Shown: positions 19,540-29,822 of the stretch, in pieces | How the letters are laid out: the number at the start of each line of letters is the position of its first letter | How positions within the stretch are numbered: position 1 is the first letter of the stretch | Origin: an uncultured Candidatus Actinomarina sp. | GTDB lineage: Bacteria; Actinomycetota; Acidimicrobiia; Actinomarinales; Actinomarinaceae | DNA: 64,000 nucleotides | NCBI GenBank assembly: GCA_902555985.1 | Contig: CACDUI010000003.1 | Coordinates: forward strand, 76,432-140,431 | Direction: 5' to 3' | Notes under the pieces: generated by a model | Database searches by the model: none | What the model was told of the DNA's origin: nothing | Seen by the model: the letters and a program-made list of their open reading frames with translations, nothing else | Made by a program: the position numbers and the translations under genes

Positions 19540-22500
19540 TTTATTAATTAATACTTCAACATTCCTATCGTGAACTTTGTTTGTGGTATCTGATATTTTT
19601 ATTTCTAAATCTAGTGTTAACGTTTCATTTGAAATATATTTTTTAAAATTTTCAACAGTACTTTGAACAAATTTATCATTCGTAACAATAGTCGATTTTA
19701 TTCTGTCGGTAACATCAAATCCTTGGTTTTTCCTTTCTTTTTGAATGTATGAAACAAGCTCTCTTGACATTCTCTCCATTAGTAAATCATCATTTAACTC
19801 CGTATCAAGTAATAAACTAAAATCTCCTACTATATCTAATTCATCAATTTTTTCTTTTTTAGTTAAATTCATATTGATATCCTCAAGATTAATTGTTATC
19901 CCATCAACTTCTGTAGTTTTGTTTTCTAAAAGTAAAATTTTCTCATCGTCAGAAATATTTTTTAGATATTTCACAATTTTATTAATATCTTTACCAAGGC
20001 TTGGTCCAAGTATTTCAAAATTTGGCTTAAATTCATAATCAATCCATTGATCAACATTTTTTTCTATATTTATTTCTTTGATATTTACTTCGTTCATAAT
20101 TAGATTTTCTATTAGCCCTAATTGTTTAGTTATATTTTCATTATTTGAAATAATTGTTACAGATTTTAGAGGTTGTTTATTAGGTAATTTTAGTTTTACT
20201 CTTAAATTTCTTACACTTTTAATTATTTTTTTAGCTAAATCTACACTAGCTTCTAGTTCTTCATCAATATATTTTGTATTTGATTCAGGGTAGTCGCAGT
20301 AATGTATGCTCTTTTTTTCATCATCTATTAAACCCTGGTAAATTTTTTCACAGATAAATGGAAGTACAGGAGCCATAGCTTTGTTAAATTCAATAAGAAC
20401 TTCATGTAAAGTTTTGAAAGCATTAATTTTGTCAATATCATCAACACCTTTTTCTTTCCAAAATCTTTTTCTGTTGGATCTTACATACCAGTTTGTAAGT
20501 TCATCAACAAAATTCATTAAAGGAGGTATCACTTCATACAAATAGTAATTTTCCATCTTTTCATTGACATTTTTTATTAATGATTGAAGAGAGGAGACAA
20601 TCCATCTGTCCATCAAACTCCTTTGTTCAATAGGTGATGCCTTTTCTAGCTCTTCAAAGGTTATTTCATCAGCATTTGCATATGTTGAAAAGAATGAGAA
20701 ACTATTCCATAAAGGCAGAATTATATTTCTTGTAACTAGTTTTACCCCTTCTTCTGAAAATTTAAGTGGTTCCCCTCTTACTACAGGAGAATTAATTAAA
20801 TATGCCCTTAAACTATCTCCTCCAAATTTATTTAGCAAGTCCTCAGGATCAGGATAGTTTTTTAAACTTTTACTCATTTTTCTACCGTCTTCAGCAAGAA
20901 TCATTCCAGTAGTTATACAGTTTTTAAATGCAACTGAATCAAACAAGGCAACTGCTAACACAGTCAATGTATAAAACCATCCTCTAGTTTGATCTAAGCC
21001 TTCAGCAACGAAGTCTGCTGGGAAGCCTTGCATGAAAAGCTCTTCGTTTTCAAAAGGATAATGTTGTTGGCCATATGGCATTGCACCAGATTCAAACCAA
21101 CAATCTAGAACTTCAGAGGTTCGCTTATATGTTTTACCATCTTTTGTAATGATTAAGTCATCTAAATAATGACGGTGTAAATCTGTAATTTTTTCACCTG
21201 TTAATTTCTCAAGTTCAGTCACTGAGCCAATACAAATTGAGTCATTAGGGTCGTCTTCATTAATCCAAACAGGTATACAGCTTCCCCAATACCTATTTCT
21301 ACTGATAGCCCAATCTCTAGCATTACCTAACCAATTTGAAAATCTTTTTTCTCCAATAAAACCAGGCACCCAATGAGTACTTTGATTTAATTCCACCATT
21401 CGATCTCTAATTTTTTCTACGTTTAAAAACCATGTGGGAATAGCTTTGTAGATTAATGGTGTTCCAGTTCTCCAACAAAATGGATAAGAATGCATCTCAG
21501 TTTTTTGACTAAATAAGCTTCCTCTTTCTTTAAGTTGCTTCATAATTTTATTGTCAGCATCTTTAACATTCATACCTTCTAATTCACTAAAAGTATTATC
21601 AAATTTTCCCGAAAGGGTTACTGGATCAGCAATAACTTCAATTCCAGAATTTTTAAGTGCATAAAAATCACTTTCTCCATAAGCCGGAGCTTGCGATACT
21701 AATCCTGATCCAGATTCAGTATTCGTGTCATCGCTATGGATTAACCTAAAGGCACCATCAGAAAATAAATTTTCATACTCTTCATAAGCTGGAATGTAAG
21801 TTGCTCCAAGTAACTCTTTACCAGTACAAGTTAATACAACTTCTATATCATGGTCTTTTAACTCATGCAGTCTTTCAGAAGCAATCCAATAAAAATGCTC
21901 GTTTAAAGATATTCGAGAGTATTTAATATCTTTACCTACAGCAATAGCAAGATTTCCTGGAATGCACCAAGGAGTTGTTGTCCAGACTAAGAACTTATCA
22001 CCTTTTTGTACATCATTAAAATCATCTCTTGCATTTAACGTAAAATAAATTGACGGATCTTCAACTTCTCGATAATCCATATTTGCTTCAAAGTTTGATA
22101 GAGGAGTAGAGGCAGCCCAAGAGTAAGGTAAAACTTTGTAGTCCTGATAGATAAGCTCTTTTTCCCAAAGCTCTTTAAAAACCCACCAGACACTTTCCAT
22201 AAAATCAATGTCCATTGTGTTGTAGTCATTTTCAAAATCGACCCATCTACCAATTTTTCTTGTTATTTTTTCCCAATTTTCCGTATTTGTTTGAACTTGT
22301 GTTCTACAAGCTTCATTAAATTTATCAATTCCGTATTCATCAATTTGTTGTGGATCTTCTAAATTTAGATTTTTCTGTACTTCCATTTCAATAGGTAAAC
22401 CATGAACGTCCCATCCAAATCTTCTTTCAACGTAATATCCCCGCATGGTCCAGTATCTTGGAACAATATCTTTAATAACACCAGCTAAGAGGTTTCCGTA

Positions 22501-22665
22501 ATGAGGACTTCCTGTAGGAAATGGTGGACCATCATAAAATCTAAAAACTTTATCGTTATTGCGATTATTTAAGGATGTTTGAAAAGCATCTATTTCATCC
22601 CAATAATTTGAAATTTCATTCTCCATATCAGCTAAATTAATATTATTTTCAACTCTTTTAAACAT
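19522..22665 (-). CDS. ileS: Isoleucyl-tRNA synthetase
   Basis: DGPPFPTGSPHYGNLLAG (HIGH), GRKMSKSLKNYPDP (KMSKS), WDVHGLPIE. Confidence 0.97.
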   Translation of the reverse strand: MFKRVENNINLADMENEISNYWDEIDAFQTSLNNRNNDKVFRFYDGPPFPTGSPHYGNLLAGVIKDIVPRYWTMRGYYVERRFGWDVHGLPIEMEVQKNLNLEDPQQIDEYGIDKFNEACRTQVQTNTENWEKITRKIGRWVDFENDYNTMDIDFMESVWWVFKELWEKELIYQDYKVLPYSWAASTPLSNFEANMDYREVEDPSIYFTLNARDDFNDVQKGDKFLVWTTTPWCIPGNLAIAVGKDIKYSRISLNEHFYWIASERLHELKDHDIEVVLTCTGKELLGATYIPAYEEYENLFSDGAFRLIHSDDTNTESGSGLVSQAPAYGESDFYALKNSGIEVIADPVTLSGKFDNTFSELEGMNVKDADNKIMKQLKERGSLFSQKTEMHSYPFCWRTGTPLIYKAIPTWFLNVEKIRDRMVELNQSTHWVPGFIGEKRFSNWLGNARDWAISRNRYWGSCIPVWINEDDPNDSICIGSVTELEKLTGEKITDLHRHYLDDLIITKDGKTYKRTSEVLDCWFESGAMPYGQQHYPFENEELFMQGFPADFVAEGLDQTRGWFYTLTVLAVALFDSVAFKNCITTGMILAEDGRKMSKSLKNYPDPEDLLNKFGGDSLRAYLINSPVVRGEPLKFSEEGVKLVTRNIILPLWNSFSFFSTYANADEITFEELEKASPIEQRSLMDRWIVSSLQSLIKNVNEKMENYYLYEVIPPLMNFVDELTNWYVRSNRKRFWKEKGVDDIDKINAFKTLHEVLIEFNKAMAPVLPFICEKIYQGLIDDEKKSIHYCDYPESNTKYIDEELEASVDLAKKIIKSVRNLRVKLKLPNKQPLKSVTIISNNENITKQLGLIENLIMNEVNIKEINIEKNVDQWIDYEFKPNFEILGPSLGKDINKIVKYLKNISDDEKILLLENKTTEVDGITINLEDINMNLTKKEKIDELDIVGDFSLLLDTELNDDLLMERMSRELVSYIQKERKNQGFDVTDRIKSTIVTNDKFVQSTVENFKKYISNETLTLDLEIKISDTTNKVHDRNVEVLINKLANNS

Positions 22666-22784
22666 ATCATTAGATTTTATAGGGTTTTTAGTGCAACCTG
22701 TGTTTTTAAATAAAATTTAAAAATCTATAAATTTGTATAATTTATCTAAAAAATGGTTAATATACGTTCAATAATAAAAAAATT

Positions 22785-23162
22785 ATGGCTAGAAAATTAT
22801 CACAAAATACAATTAATAAGTTTAAAAAAAGACTTGAAGCTGAACGTGAGCAGCTTTTGTCAATTTTAGAACAACATCAACAAGAAAGAGAAAATATAAG
22901 ACTTTCTGAAGCATCAGCTGAAAGAAGTCCAGATCCTTCTTCAGCGGATGGTGGATCTATGGCTTTTGAGCTTGAAAAAGAATTGACTCTTGATGAAAAT
23001 ACTAGGCATTTATTAAATCAAATTGAACATGCACTTGTCCTTATTAAAAAGAAAAAGTATGGAAATTGTGAAAATTGTGGTGAACCCATTCCTGTAGCAA
23101 GACTTGAGGCTCTACCTTATGCAACCATGCGCAAAGAGTGTGCGGAAGCACTTGAATCTTAA
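22785..23162 (+). CDS. DksA/TraR-family zinc-finger protein
   Basis: YGNCENCGEPIPVARLEALPYATMRKEC with N-terminal coiled coil. Confidence 0.85.
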   Translation: MARKLSQNTINKFKKRLEAEREQLLSILEQHQQERENIRLSEASAERSPDPSSADGGSMAFELEKELTLDENTRHLLNQIEHALVLIKKKKYGNCENCGEPIPVARLEALPYATMRKECAEALES

Positions 23163-23610
23163 AAATAAATTCTTACCATATATAATTACGGCATTTCTAG
23201 CCTCGTTAGATCTTTTTACCAAGTTTTTAATAAGAGAAAACAATATTCAAGAAAATGTAGTTGTTGAGGGAATATTAACAATTGACTTAACTTACAATAC
23301 AGGTATAGCCTTTGGCTTGCTAAGTGACTACACAATCTTTACATATATATTGTCCATAATTGTATTTATTTGGTTAGTTATTCAAATTAAAGATATTAAA
23401 GAAACAAATTTAGAGTTTTTTTCATTGGTACTCATATTATCCGGAGCAGTAGGTAATTTAGGTGAAAGAGGTTGGAATTTGATTACAGGGAATGATGGAA
23501 AAGTAACTGATTTTGTTGAATTATTGTTTATTCCAAGCTTTAACTTAGCTGACTCATTTATTTCTGTAGGTATTGTGTTGTTGTTGTATTCGGAGATTAA
23601 GAAAAATTAA
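23152..23610 (+). CDS. lspA: Lipoprotein signal peptidase (signal peptidase II)
   Basis: NTGIAFGLL, GAVGNLGERG, VTDFVELLFIPSFNLADSFI; TTG 23152 preferred over the track start 23104. Confidence 0.9.
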   Translation: MNLKNKFLPYIITAFLASLDLFTKFLIRENNIQENVVVEGILTIDLTYNTGIAFGLLSDYTIFTYILSIIVFIWLVIQIKDIKETNLEFFSLVLILSGAVGNLGERGWNLITGNDGKVTDFVELLFIPSFNLADSFISVGIVLLLYSEIKKN

Positions 23611-24268
23611 TATTGAAATAGTCTTTCAAAACGATTTGTTTGTAGTTATAAACAAACCACATGGCCTTTTAGTCCACGGAACTGACACATCAAATGAATT
23701 TACATTAAGAGATTATTTAATTGAAAGCTTTGATGTTCATGGTATTGGAGAGAATAATAGAGAAGGGATAGTACACAGGCTTGACAGGGTGACATCTGGT
23801 TTAATCATTTGTCCAATTAATTTAGATGCTTTCAACCAACTAAAAAATAACTTTGAGAAAAGAAAAATTAAAAAAAGTTATAAAGCAATTATTCAAGGCT
23901 CTTTAAAAAGTAACTCTGGAGAAATCAACCTACCCTTAATTCATTCAGTTAAAAATAGAAAAAAGAGAGAAGTGAATAAAAAAGGTAGAGAAGCAATTAC
24001 AAAATATACAACTTTAACTAAAAATAATTCACACTCTCTTCTTGATATAGACTTGATTACTGGCCGCAACCACCAAATAAGAGCACATTTAGAGTACCTC
24101 AAAACACCGATTGTGAATGATGTTCTTTATGGTGCAAATAAAAGTCCTCTTTTAGATAAAGATACTATTTGTTTGCAATCATATGAGCTTGAATTTGTTT
24201 TGTTTGAGAAAGATTACAAATTTTCAATTAATGAGCCAGATTATTTTAGTTCCATAATGAAGATGTAA
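23573..24268 (+). CDS. Pseudouridine synthase, RluA/RluD family
   Basis: VVINKPHGLLVHG, GIVHRLDRVTSGLI, LITGRNHQIRAHL; start codon uncertain. Confidence 0.9.
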   Translation: MCCCCIRRLRKINIEIVFQNDLFVVINKPHGLLVHGTDTSNEFTLRDYLIESFDVHGIGENNREGIVHRLDRVTSGLIICPINLDAFNQLKNNFEKRKIKKSYKAIIQGSLKSNSGEINLPLIHSVKNRKKREVNKKGREAITKYTTLTKNNSHSLLDIDLITGRNHQIRAHLEYLKTPIVNDVLYGANKSPLLDKDTICLQSYELEFVLFEKDYKFSINEPDYFSSIMKM

Positions 24269-24296
24269 TTTTCTAAAAAAACTTTACAATTGATTT

Positions 24297-27200
24297 ATGA
24301 GTAAATCATTTGTTCACTTACATGCCCATACTGAGTATTCAATGCTTGATGGCGCTGCGAAAATTAATGATTATCTAAATAAAGTAAAAGAGTTAAATCA
24401 GCCTGCTGCTGCTATCACTGATCACGGCAATCTTTATGGTGCTTTAGAGTTTGTTCGTCAGGCGGAAATTTTAGATATAAAACCAATAATTGGTTACGAG
24501 GCTTATGTAACTCCAGGATCAAGATTTGACAGACCTGAGAGAGATAAAAATAAAAGATATCACCTCACTCTATTAGCAGAAAACAATATAGGATATCAAA
24601 ATTTAGTTGAGCTAGTTAGTAAAGCATATTTGGAAGGTTTTTATTACAAACCTCGTGTTGATTATGATCTTTTGCAGGAACATGCAGAAGGGATAATAGC
24701 TTTATCAGGTTGTCTCGGTGGTGAAGTTGCACAACATCTCGCACCAGATGGTTCGAGGGAAGAGGGTAATACCGCAAATGAAAAAAGTTATGAAAAAGCA
24801 TTAGAAAAGGCTAAAAACTATCAAAATATATTTGGAAAAGAGAATTTCTTTATTGAATTACATAATCACGGTATCAACCAGCAAATTCAGATATTAGATG
24901 ATTTGGTAAATATTTCAAAAGAGATTAATGCTCCATTAGTAGCTGCAAATGATTCCCACTATGTTTCAAAGAATGATTCCTCAGCTCATGATGCTCTACT
25001 TTGTGTACAAACAAATGCAACAATGGAAGATGAGGAAAGATTTAAATTTGATGGTGAAGAGTACTACGTAAAATCTTCTGAAGAAATGAGACAACTATTT
25101 CCAGATGATTCATTTCCAAATGCATGTGATAATACTTTAAAAATTGCAGATAGAATTAATTATGAATTTTCTTTTGATAAAGACTATTTACCAGATTTTC
25201 CCATTGAAGATAGTTCACTGTCCGTTGAAGAGTTTTTAAGAAAGAAAGTATTTATTGGAGCTGAACAAAAATATCATGAAATAAATACTGAGGTACAGGA
25301 GAGGATAGATTACGAACTTGATGTCATAAATTCTATGGGATTTGCATCTTATTTTTTGATTGTTGGAGATTTGATTGAATTTGCTAAATCAAAAAACATA
25401 AGGACAGGTGCAGGGAGAGGTTCAGCAGCAGGTTCAATTGTTTCATATTGTCTTGGCATAACAGGTATAGAGCCATTGAAATACGGACTAATATTTGAAA
25501 GATTTTTGAATAAGGGTAGAAAATCTCTCCCAGATATTGACATGGACTTTGATGAAAGATACAGAGGAGATGTCATTCAATATGCAATTGATAAATACGG
25601 TCAGGACAGAGTTGCACATATAGTAACTTTTGCGACAATAAAAGCAAAACAAGCAATTAGGGATGCAGCAAGGGTATTAGGACTTCCTTTTTCAAGTGGA
25701 GATAAGGTAGCAAAATTAATGCCACCTATGATTTTAGGAAATACTGCAACTATATCGGAATGTCTAAAGTTAGATGAAAATAATGAAAGTGGGTATAGCA
25801 AAGAGTTTTACTCTGCTTCTGACGATTTACGAAAACAATATTCTGCCGATCAAGAGGTAAAAAAAATTATTGATATTGCGCTTGGACTTGAAGGTTTAAG
25901 ACGCCAAGATGGTATCCATGCTGCAGCAATAGTTATATCACCAGATAAAATAACAAACTTTCTACCTATACAAAGAAAAGGTGAAAATGCAGAAATAGTA
26001 ACTCAGTACGAAATGCACACGGTAGAAAAATTAGGTTTACTTAAAATGGACTTTCTTGGACTTAGAAACTTATCAATTGTTGACAGAACGTTGGAATTAA
26101 TTGGTGATAAAAATTTAGACATTGACAATATAAAGCTCAATGACAAAAAAACTTATAATTTATTTTCTGAAGGAAAGATGACTGGAGTGTTTCAACTTGA
26201 AAGCAGGGTAGCGCAGTCTGTATCTCGAAGTCTCAACCCTAAGAGGTTTGAAGACATAGTCGCTTTAGTAGCTTTAATTAGACCTGGGCCACTTGGAGCA
26301 GGAATGCACAATGAATTTACAGATCGCGCAAATTCTCGAAAGGATATTGAATATTTACATCAAGATCTAGAAGAAATTTTAAAAGAAACTTATGGTGTGA
26401 TTTTATACCAAGAGCAGGTTATGCAAATAGCTGAAAAAATAGCTGGTTTTAATTTACAAGAAGCGGATAATTTAAGAGTAGCAATGGGAAAAAAAATTCC
26501 TCAAGTTATGGAGGAACAGCGCAAAAAGTTTACAGAAGGTGCATTAAAAAGTGGATATTCAGAACAATTTGCTATTGAAATCTTCGACCAGATAGCATAC
26601 TTTGCTGGCTATGGATTTAACAAAAGCCATTCTGTCCCATATGCCTTGCTTGCTTATCAAACTGCATATTTAAAAGCCAATTACCCAGCAGAGTACATTG
26701 CTGCTTCATTAACAGCTGTTAAGAGAGATAAAGACAGAACAGCAATTTTTCTTTCTGAAGCAAGAGAAATGGGAGTTAAAGTATCTACTCCAGATATAAA
26801 CAAAAGTGAATCTGACTTTACTGTAAATAATGATGAAATTTTATTTGGTCTTTCTGCTGTTAGAAATGTAGGAGATATTACTTCAGATAAAATTGTTTTA
26901 GAAAGAGATACTAATGGAAAATTTAAAACTATTGAAGATTTTTTATCAAGAATAGATTCAAGATCATTAAATAAAAGGGGCATAGAAGCACTAGCCCAAG
27001 GTGGAGGTTTTGATTATTTTGGTTATCCAAGAAAGGGAGTTTTCAATGCAATTCCTGATTTGATTGATGATGCAAAAAGTCTTAAGACTAAAAAAGCGAA
27101 CAATCAAACATCACTTTTTGATCTAGATGCTCAAAATAATAATTTAACAACAATTAAAGATACTGAATGGTCTAAAAAGGAAAAACTTGAGAGAGAAAGG

Positions 27201-27794
27201 GAAATGCTTGGATTTTTTGTCAGTGAAGATCCTCTTGAGGGATACGGAGAGGTATTAAAAGCAGAATCAACTCACTCTATTATTGAACTCCAAAGCATTG
27301 ACGATGAAGAAGAATTAAATGTTGTTATTGCTGGATTAATTTCGAATGTTCAAAAAAGAGTTTCAAGAAGGGGAAATCCATGGATTCAATTTGACCTACA
27401 AGATACAACAGGATCATTGGGGGTTCTTTTATTTAATAAATTAGTTGAAAAATATAATACAAATATTGATGGTGAAATATATTTAAAAGTTTCGGGCACT
27501 TATGTGGGAGGTTCAGAGAATACTATTCGAGCAAGAGATTTAGAAGTTATAGAGCCTTCTAAGATGGTTGAAGATTTAGACACATCTCCGTTAAGAATAT
27601 CTGTAACTGAAGAAAAATTAGATAAAAAGAATTTAATTTTACTTAAAGAATTGTTAGAAAAATATCCAGGTTTATCAAATGTCGAGCTTGAGGTACATGG
27701 TGATGAAAAAATTAAACTTCTTGAATTAAAAGAAATCAAAGTTAAAAAAACTAATCAATTGAAAAATGAGATTAACACATTACTTACTACATAA
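24297..27794 (+). CDS. dnaE: DNA polymerase III alpha subunit
   Basis: HLHAHTEYSMLDGAAK PHP domain, GAGRGSAAGSIVSYCLGIT, LPDIDMDFDERYR, GYGFNKSHSVPYALLAYQ. Confidence 0.97.
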   Translation: MSKSFVHLHAHTEYSMLDGAAKINDYLNKVKELNQPAAAITDHGNLYGALEFVRQAEILDIKPIIGYEAYVTPGSRFDRPERDKNKRYHLTLLAENNIGYQNLVELVSKAYLEGFYYKPRVDYDLLQEHAEGIIALSGCLGGEVAQHLAPDGSREEGNTANEKSYEKALEKAKNYQNIFGKENFFIELHNHGINQQIQILDDLVNISKEINAPLVAANDSHYVSKNDSSAHDALLCVQTNATMEDEERFKFDGEEYYVKSSEEMRQLFPDDSFPNACDNTLKIADRINYEFSFDKDYLPDFPIEDSSLSVEEFLRKKVFIGAEQKYHEINTEVQERIDYELDVINSMGFASYFLIVGDLIEFAKSKNIRTGAGRGSAAGSIVSYCLGITGIEPLKYGLIFERFLNKGRKSLPDIDMDFDERYRGDVIQYAIDKYGQDRVAHIVTFATIKAKQAIRDAARVLGLPFSSGDKVAKLMPPMILGNTATISECLKLDENNESGYSKEFYSASDDLRKQYSADQEVKKIIDIALGLEGLRRQDGIHAAAIVISPDKITNFLPIQRKGENAEIVTQYEMHTVEKLGLLKMDFLGLRNLSIVDRTLELIGDKNLDIDNIKLNDKKTYNLFSEGKMTGVFQLESRVAQSVSRSLNPKRFEDIVALVALIRPGPLGAGMHNEFTDRANSRKDIEYLHQDLEEILKETYGVILYQEQVMQIAEKIAGFNLQEADNLRVAMGKKIPQVMEEQRKKFTEGALKSGYSEQFAIEIFDQIAYFAGYGFNKSHSVPYALLAYQTAYLKANYPAEYIAASLTAVKRDKDRTAIFLSEAREMGVKVSTPDINKSESDFTVNNDEILFGLSAVRNVGDITSDKIVLERDTNGKFKTIEDFLSRIDSRSLNKRGIEALAQGGGFDYFGYPRKGVFNAIPDLIDDAKSLKTKKANNQTSLFDLDAQNNNLTTIKDTEWSKKEKLEREREMLGFFVSEDPLEGYGEVLKAESTHSIIELQSIDDEEELNVVIAGLISNVQKRVSRRGNPWIQFDLQDTTGSLGVLLFNKLVEKYNTNIDGEIYLKVSGTYVGGSENTIRARDLEVIEPSKMVEDLDTSPLRISVTEEKLDKKNLILLKELLEKYPGLSNVELEVHGDEKIKLLELKEIKVKKTNQLKNEINTLLTT

Positions 27795-27807
27795 CTAAAA
27801 TAATTTT

Positions 27808-28017
27808 ATGAAATTTAATGTAGAAGAATTTATAGACAGATATAAAGAAAGAGCAGAGGCTGTAAAAAACAGATCTATCCCGCCAGTCGGTGGTGATGAT
27901 CGGATGGCTTTTATTAAACAAGCTGAAACTGATTTTCAGGATTTTATGATAGTTGCTGATTCAGAATTTATAGTAGAAGAAGAATATTTAATATTTAAAT
28001 ATAAATTAGATACTTAG
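27808..28017 (+). CDS. Conserved small hypothetical protein
   Basis: 69 aa, TAAAAT-N6-ATG promoter-like start, soluble composition. Confidence 0.6.
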   Translation: MKFNVEEFIDRYKERAEAVKNRSIPPVGGDDRMAFIKQAETDFQDFMIVADSEFIVEEEYLIFKYKLDT

Positions 28018-28676
28018 TCAAGATTTTTACTCATAGGAAAAATTTTCGCAATAACTTCAGCACATGCAATTGCAATATCCATATGTTCTTTTTGAGTGCC
28101 GTTACCAGATCTTAATTCTATGTAATGTATCCAACTTCTAAGTGTTCCATTCATATACATTCGACTGACAGTATTTCCTTCTGGTAAAACAGCTCGCGCT
28201 TGCTCTTTTGCAATACCATTTTCAATCGCCCAATTATAAGTTTCTTTAGCATTCTCGATTAAATCTTCTTGTTTTTTAATCCACATATTAGTTATTTCTT
28301 TATTGTCAGTTTCTATAGAGTTTTGTCGATTTTTAAGATCTTGTAATCTTGCTTCTCTTGTAACGAATTCAAGATCTTTAACAGGGTTTGCATAGCGTTG
28401 AGAAAATTCTTGGAAACTAAATGACCTATGTCTTAAAATTTGTCTTGCGATATCACGTGTTGTTTCTATTTCTAAACAAGCACTAACCATTTCAAGAGGA
28501 GACCAGTGAGCATTTTTGATAAGATATTTTATTAATTTTTCGCTAGTTTCAGTATTTAGCTGATTTGATGGATTAGAAACTCTAGCGCAGAATGCAACCA
28601 GTTCCTGAGCGTTATCAATACCATCATCTATAAATTCTTTCGTCGGGGTAGAATAACTTATTAACTTTACTTTCAT
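28014..28676 (-). CDS. thyX: Flavin-dependent thymidylate synthase ThyX
   Basis: RHRSFSFQEFSQRY matches the ThyX RHRxxSxxExSxRY motif. Confidence 0.95.
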   Translation of the reverse strand: MKVKLISYSTPTKEFIDDGIDNAQELVAFCARVSNPSNQLNTETSEKLIKYLIKNAHWSPLEMVSACLEIETTRDIARQILRHRSFSFQEFSQRYANPVKDLEFVTREARLQDLKNRQNSIETDNKEITNMWIKKQEDLIENAKETYNWAIENGIAKEQARAVLPEGNTVSRMYMNGTLRSWIHYIELRSGNGTQKEHMDIAIACAEVIAKIFPMSKNLD

Positions 28677-28705
28677 TTATGTAACTATATTAAAATAAAA
28701 AAAAT

Positions 28706-28969
28706 ATGTTTTTATTAAGGATAATTGTTTTTTTAATACTGGTTTCTTTATTAATTATTTTGGCTTACCCACTTTTGATTATTTTTGATATTTCCAGAGG
28801 AGGAAGTGGTTTTGGGATATGTAATGATCTTGTAAGTTGTGTTATACCGGTAACAGAAGGGCCAAAATTGTTATTAATATTAATAACATCATTCTTTGTT
28901 TTAGTTTTCTTTTTAAGGTTAATTATGAAATTTATAAATACTTTGAATAAAGAAAAATCTATTCTTTAA
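28706..28969 (+). CDS. Small membrane protein, unknown
   Basis: 87 aa with two TM segments. Confidence 0.55.
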   Translation: MFLLRIIVFLILVSLLIILAYPLLIIFDISRGGSGFGICNDLVSCVIPVTEGPKLLLILITSFFVLVFFLRLIMKFINTLNKEKSIL

Positions 28970-29786
28970 TAACTAGGTATATCGACATTAATACAAGTAT
29001 TACTCCAAACCAATTTATTAAATTTAGATATTCATTCGCTACAATGATTCCAATTAGTAGCGCAAAAATTGCCTCTAGGCTCAATATCAAAGCTGAAGTT
29101 GATGCTTTGATAATCTTTTGCCCGTAAAGTTGTAAATAAAATGCACCAACATTAACAACTAACCCTAGAAAAATAATTGGTAAAAAGTAATCTGGTAAAA
29201 ACTGAATTTCAGAAAATGATATTAAAGGCAAACATAAAACCCCTCCTGTAAGTGATTGAACAAACATAAGTTGTGAGATATTTTGGTTTTTTACATATCT
29301 TTCAACCAAAACTATGTGCATTGCATAACCTGCTGCACAGATAAGTGTAAATAAATTACCGAAAACTTGTGATAAGTCATTTATTGATATTAAAACTATT
29401 CCTGTAAATCCAAGAAATGAATAAATATAGTTCTTTCTTAATAAATTAGTTTTGTTAAAAAATTTTGATAAAAAAGGTGTTAACACAATATAAAATCCAG
29501 TAACAACACCCGAGTTAATTGTTGAAGTTGTCACCAATCCCTGTGTTTGAGTCACATATCCTAACCAAAGAAAAATACCCATTAAGATTCCAGGTTTCCA
29601 CGCTATTTTTTTTGGTATACCCCCAATTAATCCAAAAATAATTCCTGCGATAATATACCTTAAAAATACAATGAAAGTAGGACTAAAAGTAATCAATAAG
29701 TTTTTTACAATTAAAAAAGTTGATCCAAAAAATAATGCAGAAACAAATAACGCAATTAAAGACTTACTTTTTTCATTTATCAACAT
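28959..29786 (-). CDS. EamA/DMT-family transporter
   Basis: About ten hydrophobic helices; FGSTFLIVKNLL, LSLEAIFALLIGI. Confidence 0.88.
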   Translation of the reverse strand: MLINEKSKSLIALFVSALFFGSTFLIVKNLLITFSPTFIVFLRYIIAGIIFGLIGGIPKKIAWKPGILMGIFLWLGYVTQTQGLVTTSTINSGVVTGFYIVLTPFLSKFFNKTNLLRKNYIYSFLGFTGIVLISINDLSQVFGNLFTLICAAGYAMHIVLVERYVKNQNISQLMFVQSLTGGVLCLPLISFSEIQFLPDYFLPIIFLGLVVNVGAFYLQLYGQKIIKASTSALILSLEAIFALLIGIIVANEYLNLINWFGVILVLMSIYLVIKE

Positions 29787-29822
29787 ATGAGTGAACTCTA
29801 ATATATTGTTTAAAATAACAAT

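Noticed and set aside
22666-22784. Possible T-box riboswitch upstream of ileS
   Set aside because: Only 119 nt to the divergent gene; no TGGNACCGCG-type T-box sequence or long leader structure seen on the minus strand.
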